This document shows, piece after piece, positions 54,598 to 64,000 of a stretch of 64,000 nucleotides of DNA. The translations under genes were made by a program, and so were the position numbers. Source of the stretch: Reticulitermes speratus (taxonomy: Eukaryota > Arthropoda > Insecta > Blattodea > Rhinotermitidae); contig JAJKFL010000011.1 in the NCBI GenBank assembly GCA_021186555.1, positions 2,011,001 through 2,075,000 on the forward strand, read 5' to 3'. Each line of letters begins with the position of its first letter. The stretch's first letter is position 1. Below the pieces are notes generated by a model. The model was not told where the DNA came from. It saw nothing but the letters and a program-made list of their open reading frames with translations, and made no database searches.

Positions 54598-54655
54598 AGT
54601 TTAACTTATTTGTGTCTATTGCCTACTACGTAGCTTACCAGCGAAAGTAAACTGT

Positions 54656-54923
54656 CCTGAAATATTTTTTCATTGCTAGACAGCCCTAGCGGGCTTAGGC
54701 CTCCTCATTATTGAAGTTTCGAGATCACACTCAGACACACCACACTTGGTAGGACTCCTCTGGAGGGGTGATCAGCCCGTTGCAGAGATCTCTACCTGAC
54801 AACACACAACATTCACGAGACAGACATCCATGTCCTCGGCGGGATTCGACCCGCAATCCCAGCAAGCGAGGGCCGCAGACCCGCGCCCTAGACCGCTCGG
54901 CCACCGAGATCGGCCCTGAAATA
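54656..54923 (-). mobile_element. SINE1 copy with 9-bp target-site duplication
   Basis: CCTGAAATA at 54656-54664 and 54915-54923. Minus strand: GCCGATCTCGGTGGCCGAGC + GGTCTAGG (A box), B box GCGGGTCGAATCCCGCC, body ATGGATGTCTGTCTCGTGAA, and 3' end GAGGCCTAAGCCCGCTAGGG + CTGTCTAGC. It has several CpG-type changes but is full length. Confidence 0.8.
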
Positions 54924-55135
54924 ATTAAATTCGATTTTTATGACAATTTTATGCATTTATGCATTTTATGCAATTTTATGACAATTTTACCCATTAACCA
55001 ATGCTGTGTTTAAATCACACTGGGACACACAGTGATCGCTCTTTGCATTAAAAGACTGCCAGCTGAGAAGTAGTGGACAGCGCACCATTGTTAACGTAAA
55101 CGAAGAGCGTGATGACGATTATGATATTGTTGAAG

Positions 55136-55170
<35 letters not shown>

Positions 55171-56559
55171 TTTATTAAAATATGTCCCCAAGAAGGCATT
55201 ATGTTTTGAGCTTAACACGACACATATGAAGCAAACATAAACAAACAAACAAACAAACAAACAAAGAAACAAACCAAAGAATACTTTAATTCGTCACGAC
55301 ATCTTATGATATTTAACTGAAATAATATCAATGTGACTGACTGTGATAATTTGCCTTCTGAAGATATCAAAATCACTGCAAACTGAATTTGTCGCAGTAC
55401 GCCCCTTGTGACGGAACAATTTTTGAAGGCTGGACTAAAACGAAATGAAGAAAAGTCTCGGAGTTTCCGATTGGGAACTCGAATAATAATAATAATAATA
55501 ATAATGCCGTATATTTGAAAGTTTTTTCTCAGAATAATAAGTAAGAGGCTCTTTGTCAGTTACCCATACTCTCTGAAAACCAGCTAAACCACTGTGACAT
55601 AATAATAATAATAACAATAGTCACCCACACCACAGTGGCGCAACTCAGCAACAGGCCGCTAGGTGGAATTGAAACGTTACGAACTGATGAATGCTCGTGC
55701 TGGGGACTCCGATAGAGGCCAGTGGGTAGTGACGTAAGTGGACTTTTGGGTGTCGGCCAGAATACGGGATCACAGATCGCATAAATCGTGTCGATCGGTT
55801 ACTGCACGCCACTTCAACGTGTTGTTAATTGAAATCGATGTTGTGGGTATCTCAGCGGTGTTGCTAGTCGGCCAGCAGCTGTAAGGAAGGGAGAATCCTA
55901 TCATATTAAAATGCCAGTATAGAGAAGAAGAAGAAAAAAGTTGTAGTTGATCGATACATCATCGTGGTTGGTGTTATGAACGTCACGTGTCAATCAACTT
56001 CTAAAAATATGAATGAACATAGGCTAAGTAACATGGACATGAACACCATGTTTAGAATACAGATGGGATGTGCAGGGAGAGCGCGTGTTAAGCGTTACGC
56101 TACTTGGCTTATTGTCTGGAAAATTTTTTTTTCAGAAAGCGTCTCATGAAAAGTTACACAGGGTGTTTCAGGGGGAATATGCCATACTTGTTGAGAACGT
56201 TCCTTAGGTTAAATTACATCGATGTAACCAAACATACCAGTTTTGAAATAGGCAGTTGTCTCTGGTACATACCACACGAGTAGTGATATGATCCACAATG
56301 GAACGAATACAATGATAGACGTATATATACACAGAAGAGTACTGCCACGACATACGAGTATCAAGAAAGTAGAATTTTGACCAAAATTTATATTTTTACA
56401 TGTTTTGTATTGTCATGATAATACGATGTGCACATAAATTTCTATAATGCCTTACAGGCTAAGTAGGTATTACTCGGAAAATTTAATTTTACTGACAAAT
56501 GTACAAATATAACGAATGTAATTCATCATATTTTAACTAGTTTTAAAAATTGTGTAATA
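54924..56559. other. Unmarked sequence with microsatellites
   Basis: (ATA)n at about 55136-55169, (AAAC)n at about 55238-55268, (AAT)n at 55482-55504 and 55599-55612. ACACAGGGTGTTTCAGGGGG at 56157-56176 resembles a mariner-type terminal repeat but has no partner that I can see. No gene. Confidence 0.45.
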
Positions 56560-56560
56560 A

Positions 56561-56605
56561 CTACCTGAAGATGGCACAGTAGTGCCGAAACATGTTGGAA
56601 TGATA
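56561..56605 (+). ncRNA. Hammerhead ribozyme with intact core, GUU cleavage site (family 1)
   Basis: CTGAAGA (56565-56571), extra T (56572), helix II GGCAC-AGTA-GTGCC with five perfect pairs, GAAAC (56587-56591), helix III palindrome ACATGT (56590-56595), predicted cut after 56596. GUU is an allowed NUH triplet but usually slower than GUC. Helix I is weak (C56564 with G56597, then a mismatch), which may limit activity. Followed by ATGATAAAATGC, similar to the AT-rich leader after other copies. Confidence 0.6.
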
Positions 56606-56796
56606 AAATGCTATACTATTGTGCATGTTGTATGTGCATTTGTTTGGTTTATTAAAAGAAAACAAACGTACTTATATCGGAAGTTGAACGGCTACGGAGA
56701 TAACGACGAGATAAGTTTTAAAGAATGAGAGCTGTTAGACATGTATTGATTGCCAAATGCATGTTGAAACTAAGAGGACTTTGTAGTTACCGTAAT

Positions 56797-57642
56797 GTTA
56801 ACATCTGTAGGTGACATCTAATTAACATCTGTAGGTGACGTCTAATTAACATCTGTAGGTGACATCTAATTAACATCTGTAGGTGACATCTAATTAACAT
56901 CTGTAGGTGACATCTAATTAACATCTGTAGGTGACATCTAATTAACATCTGTAGGTGACATCTAATTAACATCTGTAGGTGACATCTAATTAACATCTGT
57001 AGGTGACATCTAATTAACATCTGTAGGTGACATCTAATTAACATCTGTAGGTGACATCTAATTAACATCTGTAGGTGACATCTAATTAACATCTGTATGT
57101 GACATCTAACATCTGTAGGTGACATCTAATTAACATCTGTAGGTGACATCTAATTAACATCTGTAGGTGACATCTAATTAACATCTGTAGGTGACATCTA
57201 ATTAACATCTGTAGGCGACATCTAATTAACATCTGTAGGTGACATCTAATTAACATCTGTAGGTGACATCTAATTAACATCTGTAGGTGACATCTAATTA
57301 ACATCTGTAGGCGACATCTAATTAACATCTGTAGGTGACATCTAATTAACATCTGTAGGTGACATCTAATTAACACCTGTAGGTGACATCTAATTAACAT
57401 CTGTAGGTGACATCTAATTAACATCTGTAGGTGACATCTAATTAACATCTGTAGGTGACATCTAACATCTGTAGGTGACATCTAATTAACATCTGTAGGT
57501 GACATCTAATTAACATCTGTATGTGACATCTAATTAACATCTGTAGGTGACATCTAATTAACATCTGTAGGTGACATCTAATTGACATCTGTAGGTGACA
57601 TCTAATTAACATCTGTAGGTGACATCTAATTAACATCTGACT
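56797..57642 (+). repeat. 24-bp minisatellite, about 35 copies
   Basis: The unit is AATTAACATCTGTAGGTGAC + ATCT. A multiple of three, so the minus strand reads an 8-residue repeat (MLIRCHLQ) for over 100 codons; a by-product, not a gene. Two units (near 57105 and 57463) lack ATTA and break this frame at the same relative place, so one probably arose from the other through a larger duplication. Spacing between the two is 358 bp, about 15 units minus the lost bases. Confidence 0.95.
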
Positions 57643-58301
57643 GACATAAAACATTCATAAAATATTAAGTTAAAAATCTCGTATTAGTTACTGTACGTGA
57701 GACGACAACAGCGCTATATGTAACTCGCTCTTACTGTGCTTCAACTGTGGCACAGTACTGAATTCATTCGCTCTGACTTGATTCTCCATTTTGAACCACA
57801 TAAGTGTTCAGATTTTCGCTGTGGGTGCTAACTCAAATAATTATCTTATGGCCTTTTTATGCCGTATGGTGTAATGTGTTTTTCTGACGTTTCGGAGGAA
57901 CCATATTGTCTCCGCTTTCAGTGTTACTGCATTAGACGATTTTTAACGGTTTATTTTCGTTTTACTGGAGATTAGATGTTAGAGAGAAGCGGTTATTAGT
58001 CTTTCTGTTTCTTGGATCGGTAAAAAGCAGCAGCTCTTCAAAGACCTGTATCATGCATATCTAATATTTAACCGTTTAAAACCCGGTGGTAACTGCATTT
58101 ACCATCGTCTGTAGCATTTAAAAATCTGATTTTGTTGCACAATGTGTTTATGTGTTTCATATGATTGGTATAATAAATTTCTTATTATTTCTCTAAACAG
58201 CATTGACCACTTCCTTTTTTAGTGGACATGTACTGTGTTCTTTGTGAGGTGGGATACGGAATTTTCTCTACATTTATATGGTACAGTCGGTGTCCTAGTT
58301 T
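57643..58301. other. No gene apart from the hammerhead relic
   Basis: AT-rich; contains the family 2 core at 57855-57935. Confidence 0.4.
57855..57935 (-). mobile_element. Family 2 fragment with hammerhead-like core
   Basis: The minus strand reads CACTGAAAGCGGAG...TTCCTCCGAAACGTCAG. GGAG/CTCC form helix II, GAAAC and GTC are intact, and the 5' core is CTGAAAG instead of CTGANGA. Downstream CACATTACACCATACGGC replaces the usual TAACATCCC end. Confidence 0.45.
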
Positions 58302-59110
58302 GTGCCATGCCTCTGGAGGTTAGTTACCGGCTTCTTACCGCGGAGGCCCGGGTTCGATTCCAGGGAGATCCATGTGGCTGCTGTTTTTCCCTGTCAGTAT
58401 CATTCTACCGATGCTCCATACTCATCTTCATCTTAATACTACACTTATCAGAAGGACAAACGGGCGAAGCTGCCGTTTTTTCCCTGTCAGTATCATTCTA
58501 CCGATGCTCCATACTCATCTTCATCTTAATACTACACTTATCAGAAGGACAAACGGGCGTAGCTGCTGTTTTTCCCTGTCACTATCATTCTACCGATGCT
58601 CCATACTCATCTTCATCTTAATACTACACTTATCAGAAGGACAAACGGGCGAAGCTGCCGTTTTTTCCCTGTCAGTATCATTCTACCGATGCTCCATACT
58701 CATCTTCATCTTAATACTACACTTATCAGAAGGACAAACGGGCGTAGCTGCTGTTTTTTCCCTGTCACTATTATTCTACCGATGCTCCATACTCATCTTC
58801 ATCTTAATACTACACTTATCAGAAGGACAAACGGGCGAAGCTGCTGTTTTTCCCTGTCAGTATCATTCTACCGATGCTCCATACTCATCTTCATCTTAAT
58901 ACTACACTTATCAGAAGGACAAACGGGCGAAGCTGCTGTTTTTCCCTGTCAGTATCATTCTACCGATGCTCCATACTCATCTTCATCTTAATACTACACT
59001 TATCAGAAGGACAAACGGGCGAAGCCTCGAAACCTTCAAACATAGCTTGCTCTGTCGAATACCGAGGAGCACTGGACTGAAAAGTACTTTCACAGTCGGA
59101 GTTCCGGCCC
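58302..59110 (+). mobile_element. SINE2b with its body expanded into a 93-bp tandem array
   Basis: The head GTGCCATGCCTCTGGAGGTT (damaged A box) and B box GGGTTCGATTCCAGG are followed by about seven copies of a 92-93-bp body segment (58380-59025; for example TTTTCCCTGTCAGTATCATT, CATCTTCATCTTAATACTAC, ACTTATCAGAAGGACAAACG). It then continues as the normal 3' part (GCCTCGAAACCTTC, ACTGAAAAGTACTTTCACAG). Units alternate GGGCGAAGC and GGGCGTAGC, with CAGTATC and CACTATC, so dimers were duplicated too. The open frames are by-products. Confidence 0.85.
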
Positions 59111-59722
59111 AGATTTTAAACGATGACCTCCAGAGTACAAGTCACAAGCTTTGCCGCTTAATCCAGCTTGCCTGGTGGCCTTCCTCGGACCGTGTTTCTG
59201 CATGAACCAACAGAATCGGTCAAAAGTCTTGCCCATAATACATTAATATCTCCACTATGACGTAGGGTCGAAGCAAGGAATCTGAGATACAGACAGGCAT
59301 TGCCCTGTTCTTACTAATTCATCATCTAAATCATTAACCTTGCTACAGCCAAAAAACTTGGTCGGTTGGTCAATCAAGACTGGCAGTATAAACCTGCTAT
59401 TTCACAAAGGAGCTCCACCTCATCCAGAAGAAAGGTCATCGATACGTGACCTCTGAAGGCTTCCTAAGGTCTCAGTATTATCTCTCCTCCAGCATCAGTG
59501 CCCTAGGGCTACGTAGCCTGTCGCAATCTATGTGCGTCTAAAGAAGCTGATAGAATGGTCCAGATCCAAAGCCCTCATGCTCTGAGACCAGGTAGGCTTT
59601 GAAGCCACCAAAGAAAAGGCTTGTAGAGTGGTTATCTTGCCTGTCTGTTTTCAGTAACCCTCGAATCATTTGTATGATTTTCATGACGACCCGTACAGAT
59701 GCCGCGATACATGGGATCACCC
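59111..59722. other. No recognisable gene
   Basis: Nothing seen beyond the end of SINE2b. Confidence 0.35.
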
Positions 59723-60039
59723 AAAGCTTTATTCTGGCCGTGCCATGGCTCAGGCGGTTAGTCACCGGCCTCTCACCACGGAGGCCCGGGTTCGATCCCA
59801 GGTCAAGTCCATGTGAGATTTGTGGTGGACAAAGTGGCACTGGGACAGGTTTTTCTCCGAGTTGTCGGTTTTCCCCTGTCAATTTCATTCCACTGGTGCT
59901 CCATTACTTGTAAAACTTGGTAAAAAAAACTGCTCATCTTCATCACAGGGTTGCACAATAAGCCTTAAGGCTGCGGTGCGTCCGTAGCGTCAGCTGCGGG
60001 GCCCCCTCACAAAAAAAAAAAAAAAAAAAGCTTTATTCT
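59723..60039 (+). mobile_element. Full-length SINE2 with 13-bp target-site duplication
   Basis: AAAGCTTTATTCT at 59723-59735 and 60027-60039. Head GGCCGTGCCATGGCTCAGGC + GGTTAG (A box), B box CCGGGTTCGATCCCAGG, body GAGATTTGTGGTGGACAAAG, TTTTCCCCTGTCAATTTCAT, then GTGCGTCCGTAGCGTCAGCT and GCGGGGCCCC, ending in a long A tail (about 60011-60029). The best reference for this family. Confidence 0.9.
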
Positions 60040-60139
60040 TGTTCTTAAAATTAAAGTCGGTAGTATCAAAACATGCTAAATTTTAATAGGCCATTAGTAG
60101 CATAATTAACCACTTAATTAAGTACCCAAGAGTAATGCA

Positions 60140-60352
60140 GTCCATACAACAATTTTTATTATATAACAATATTTGTTTCCATATAAAACGTTACATATTT
60201 CGACATATAAGCGTCGTTATTAGGCGCAAATTTATATAAGGACTGTGGCTAGCATTACAATTTTTTTCATTCATATGAAAGGGATTTTTTCCCGCACAGT
60301 TTCCTCTATTACAATCATATTGTTATAGTAAAAATCCATGTAACGCAGCCTT
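60140..60352 (-). mobile_element. Possible third hammerhead-type element
   Basis: The minus strand at about 60222-60185 reads CTAATAACGACGCTTATATG + TCGAAATATGTAAC: a CGAC..GTCG-like helix II, GAAAT instead of GAAAC, ATATGT and GTA. Left of it TTTTTATTATATAACAATAT recurs inverted at 60322-60347 (ATATTGTTATAGTAAAAATC), so it may again be a foldback. Core changes make activity unlikely. Confidence 0.35.
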
Positions 60353-61150
60353 AGTTATGTATAATGTAAAAGTTCTTGCACATATAGTTGTGTTTTATGA
60401 GATAAAGTGTGTCAGTATTTAATGTATATTTAAAATGTTACAATCGTTTATTGGAAGATATTGTAAGCTGTAAAATTATTTCTACATTGATTTGTTGCGA
60501 TGAGAATCAAATAGTCTCATTTACTTGCATAATCTCTGGTTGTATTATTTTAATTCAATCTCATTTTATAAAATGGATACATCGAACTTTTAGGTGTCTA
60601 TAATCTATTATTTTCGTAAGGAAAAAAAACTTGTCTGCAATATCTAGCTAATGTTTCATCACTCATCACTCTAAACCATTATACAAACGTAAAGATATGT
60701 AAGTAGCTTTCTGTGACGTACCAATTCAAAGTGATATTGAGACCTCAAACCTTACATCAGTTTATTAGATATTATTTTTTGTTTAACCAAGATTGATTAT
60801 CTGTTTGCAGTCCTTATCTTACCATTCATGATTACCATATAGCTTCATTAGATGGTAAAATAACCGATGTTGAAACAGCATGGATTCTTAAAAACTTGTG
60901 GTGTTTTATTTGCACCTTTATTCTGAGCGTGACCTTCACGTTCTACGAAAAAACAGAATTCACAGAAAAAAGCGAGTTGTGAAGAGAAAGCGAAGCAACT
61001 GACGGAAATTGGCAGTGTGTTTGAACTGCGGGTGTTATTTATTGGCTGTATACAGCTGGTTAGACCAGTTTCGGATTCCATACAAGTCACTGAGCGCTCC
61101 CAGAATTTTGTTTGTCAGAATAGCAGCCCGGAACCTAAAACGAAAAGACA
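60353..61150. other. No recognisable gene
   Basis: AT-rich; short frames at 60409-60603 and 60848-61090 (minus) have no known domain. Confidence 0.4.
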
Positions 61151-61545
61151 GGCATGCTAGGCATGCTATCATAAGTGACCTGAATATAGCATACTGTGCA
61201 TGCTATCAGTAAACTACCTGAATTTAGCATACTGGGCATACTATCAGTAAGCTACCTGGATGTAGCATATTGGGCATGCTATCGGTAAGCTACCTGGATT
61301 TAGCATATTGGGCATGCTATCAGTAAACTACCTGGATTTAGCATACTGGGCATGCTATCAGTAAACTACCTGAATATAGCATACTGGGCATGCTATCAGT
61401 AAACTACCTGGATTTAGCATACTGGGCATGCTATCAGTAAACTACCTGAATATAGCATACTGGGCATGCTATCAGTAAGCTAAATCGACATGGTCTGCTG
61501 GACATGTTATCGGTAAGCTACCTAGACACTATATGCTAGATGATT
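61151..61545 (+). repeat. 38-bp minisatellite with palindromic core, about 10 copies
   Basis: The unit is AGCATACTGGGCATGCTATC + AGTAAACTACCTGAATTT. AGCAT...ATGCT inside each unit can fold into a small hairpin. Copies at both ends are diverged (GGCATGCTAGGCATGC at 61151, ATGGTCTGCTGGACATG at 61489). Unrelated in sequence to the other 38-bp array at 20596. Confidence 0.9.
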
Positions 61546-63029
61546 TTTAAATGTATTCACACTGAAATATAATAGCTGTTTCTGATTTGTTTTTAGCTGG
61601 GAATTACCAAATGTGTTTCTTTAAATCAAGTGTATGTAACAACACTTAAACATTTCGAGACAATATTCGGTTCATTTTCATTGTTAGGCCTATAAGGATG
61701 TTAAACCGGAAGTACTATCACTTCGATCTGCACGTTATGGGGCAAAGGTTAATGACATTTTAAGGTACTATTACTAAGAGGGCGATTAAGGGCCAAGATA
61801 AGTGAAATGTTTGCAGTTTGAAAGACCGGTTTCGAAAATCTGCTTTTCTTTATATTAAGGTTTCATTATAAATTATTGTAAGATAATGTAAATTATAAAG
61901 CTGTATGGCGAGTGCAAGGTTGACCTCTGAATCCTTGCATTTATTTCGAGTCTTAGAAAAATTATATTTGGTGGATATTTAATTGTGGGCCCATGGATCG
62001 TATATAAACGGACCGACAGGAAGTGACAGCCGATAGTTGTCAAACAAAATAGTGACACAGTAAAACTGGATTTTATATTCGCGCTGAAGTTTCTGTGCTC
62101 TCTGTTACTTCGTCTTCAGTTTCCATGGATTCCAGAATTTGTTCTAAAACAGTGGAACCTGTCGACATTTTGTAGGACTTCTTGTACAAGGAATCACACC
62201 GATTTAATCACTTATCTCTACTTCAACATCACAAATTTTCGTGGACATGGAAAAGTAAGCAAAGGAACATTTAGTTTACGTCAAAAGACATGTTGGCCTG
62301 GGATGTCAATAGTGTTAACCTATCCACGTTTGCCCAATTTGATTTTCATCTTTCGACTGCTTACAGGCAGAGCACTATTGCAAGGTTAAGGTTGCTTCGC
62401 TTATAACTGTACGAAGGCACAATACCGACTTGTAATTCGATTCGTTTGGTCCGAGGATGTGAGACTGATGACGTACAGAAGATAGACAGATTCGTTGCTG
62501 TTATAAATACGTTGAGCTGGCACAGGGTCTAGGAATTGGGAACAGACATTCACGGCATAGCTAGTAACTGCTGGTAAAGTGCGCACTGGACATCCTTCAA
62601 CTGCTAACACGTGTTAATCCATTACAACATGGAGGTAATCTGCATAATAATTCCATATATGACTCACAGAAAACACACCGAGTCTCCATTGCAAAGACTA
62701 ATCTGCTACTCTTCTGTGTTTATTAAGAGAATCAGACTGTCGCAGACTTCCTGAACCTCACAGCATGCTATTATCTAGTATTACAGTGCTTTAAGGGGTT
62801 AAAGGTTAAGGGCTGATATGTCAGCGTAGAGTGGACAGTCGAAGATTTTGTATTCACGAAAATACGCCGGAAGTGAGTATCAGTTATGGAGAAGAACAGT
62901 GCCAGAGTGACTTAAACCCAAAGTGAAAATAGGTTTGGAAGTCATTGTTAGGGTGCAACTTGGTCAAGACCCTGCTCCCATTTCCGGAACAGGGCTAAGT
63001 GTGCGATTTACGTTTTTTCAATAGTGTCT

Positions 63030-63030
<1 letters not shown>
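61546..63030. other. No recognisable gene
   Basis: AACATTTCGAGACAATATTC at 61649 is hammerhead-like only in GAAAT and is not called. Short frames only. Confidence 0.4.
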
Positions 63031-63077
<47 letters not shown>

Positions 63078-63078
63078 C
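63031..63078 (+). repeat. (AT)n microsatellite
   Basis: About 24 AT dinucleotides with one G interruption, ending where a SINE head begins. Confidence 0.95.
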
Positions 63079-63079
63079 A

Positions 63080-63300
63080 GCCGATCTCAGTGGCCGTGTG
63101 GTCTAAGGCGTGGGTCTGCAGCCGCTCGCTTACTGGCCCAGACTCCTATTCAATGAGTACCGGGTTTCTTTCCCTGTGGGAAAGCGGCCGGAGCCTGAAG
63201 TACACCTCTCACCTTCATCTAGTGCCGAGGTTAAGCATGAGTGGAGGTGTACCTCTGCTCCCCATATATGCCTTCATTACGTTGACTGGAGCAACTTTAA
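63080..63300 (+). mobile_element. Chimeric SINE: SINE1 head joined to SINE3 body
   Basis: GCCGATCTCAGTGGCCGTGT + GGTCTAAGGCGTGGGTCTGC + AGCCGCTCGCTTACT is SINE1 up to the anticodon-arm region. It then switches to GGCCCAGACTCCTATTCAAT, GAGTACCGGGTTTCTTTCCC, and the SINE3 body (CTTCATCTAGTGCCGAGGTT, GAGGTGTACCTCTGC, GCCTTCATT). The B box of SINE1 is absent. Either template switching during reverse transcription or insertion plus deletion could explain it. Confidence 0.7.
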
Positions 63301-63829
63301 CTCCCTTACGTACATAAAAAACTCAGAAAATAACACTTGCACCTCTTATCTAAGTTTGGACATCCCTGTTGCAAGAAACTAACCAAAGAGAGGCCAGACT
63401 TATTTGAGACCATTTTTCGACTGGCTACACTGACACCGAAGTTGCAATTCGTTTTAAATGCCATAGATAATGTTGCCAAGCGTAGTTTTACGGCTGCAGG
63501 AAGTGACACGATGTTTTGTAGCTGATTTCACAAGGCAACATTTATGCCTTTTATCTGTAGTTGCTTCACATAGGTCTAAATGTGTTGCAGCTGGGGTTTT
63601 AGTGCCTGAGAGCAAGACTGGTGCAGAGAGATAGTGGATCTGGCTTTAGGTTTTTACTGCAGCTACTACAAAACCCTCTGCTGTCATTTATTCCTCTATT
63701 TGTATTGTTTTCTTCTTAGTAAAACCATCACAACCACCAACAGGAGTTGTTTGTAATTGCCAATAATAAACATCATTATCTAAATGTGTATAGCGCACTA
63801 GTTTGTATCTTGTATACAGCAGTGTTTCG
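63301..63829. other. No recognisable gene
   Basis: Short overlapping frames at 63306-63525 on both strands; no known domain. Confidence 0.4.
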
Positions 63830-64000
63830 GATCGTGGGTTCGAATCCAACCGGGGGCATGTATGTCTGTCTCTTGTGAGTGTTGTGTGTTGTCAGGTAGA
63901 GGTCTCTGCGACGAACTGATCCCTCGTCCAGAGGAGTCCTACCGAATCCAACCGGGGGCATGGATGTCTGTCTCTTGTGAGTGTTGTGTGTTGTCAGGTA
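63830..64000 (+). mobile_element. SINE1 body with tandem duplication of 102 bp, cut by the window end
   Basis: Begins inside the head (GGATCGTGGGTTCGAATCCA, B box). A 102-bp segment starting CGAATCCAACCGGGGGCATG (63841) restarts at 63943. The junction joins GTCCTACCGA of the body to ATCCAACCGG of the B-box end. At least 1.5 copies are visible and the array may continue. No A box, so transcription from this copy is unlikely. Confidence 0.75.

Noticed and set aside
56157..56180. Mariner terminal repeat ACAGGGTGTTTCAGGG
   Set aside because: No matching inverted end found within the following 2 kb, and no transposase fragment.
56787..57654. Three minus-strand ORFs with MLIRCHLQ repeats
   Set aside because: Translation of the 24-bp satellite, broken only where units lost 4 bp.
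58235..59205. Five overlapping ORFs of 68-175 codons
   Set aside because: All lie in the tandemly expanded SINE2b body.
61640..61700. Hammerhead-like motif around AACATTTCGAGACAATATTCGG
   Set aside because: Only GAAAT is present on the minus strand; no CTGANGA core at a workable distance.

Overview
The window looks like intergenic or intronic DNA from a large, repeat-rich insect genome. It is AT-rich and holds no host gene I can recognise. It does hold at least five families of tRNA-headed SINEs, mariner-type transposase wreckage, LINE 3' ends with (TTA)n tails and eleven minisatellite arrays. Some SINE sequences recall cockroach or termite (Blattodea) repeats, but that is an impression and no search was run.

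Layout. 1-8 kb: a 114-bp satellite (SatA), a 19/21-bp array, a long foldback, a TATA box with a small CpG-rich ORF, and about 73 copies of a 26-bp satellite. 8-10.3 kb: the largest SatA block, in reverse orientation. 10-18 kb: SINE pieces, a third SatA block and foldback elements. 18-22.5 kb: a target-site-duplicated hammerhead element, a 31-bp array, a 38-bp array open in all three forward frames, and another foldback. 22.5-37 kb: SINEs with clear target-site duplications, a perfect 76-bp-arm palindrome, two mariner-type remnants, two LINE fragments and several hammerhead motifs. 37-39 kb: a 48-bp array. 39-51 kb: mostly unmarked sequence with SINEs. 51-64 kb: a hammerhead foldback, arrays of 33, 31, 24, 93 and 38 bp, an intact-core hammerhead at 56.56 kb, a full-length SINE and a SINE with a duplicated body.

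The main hidden signal is a recurring small motif, CTGA(A/T)GA - T - hairpin - GAAAC - palindrome (ACATGT, ACATATGT, ACACGTGT or ACGT), on both strands at about fifteen places. This is the conserved layout of a type I hammerhead ribozyme with a tiny helix III, as described in Penelope-like retroelements. Many copies sit at or near the centre of long inverted repeats, and one such element has a 12-bp target-site duplication. I infer two related families of short foldback hammerhead retroelements, one ending GUA/GUU and one GUC at the predicted cleavage site. The cores at 29.30 kb and 56.56 kb look intact; most others carry identifiable core damage.

Nothing here forms an operon or pathway. The elements relate to one another as insertions, nested insertions and local amplifications.
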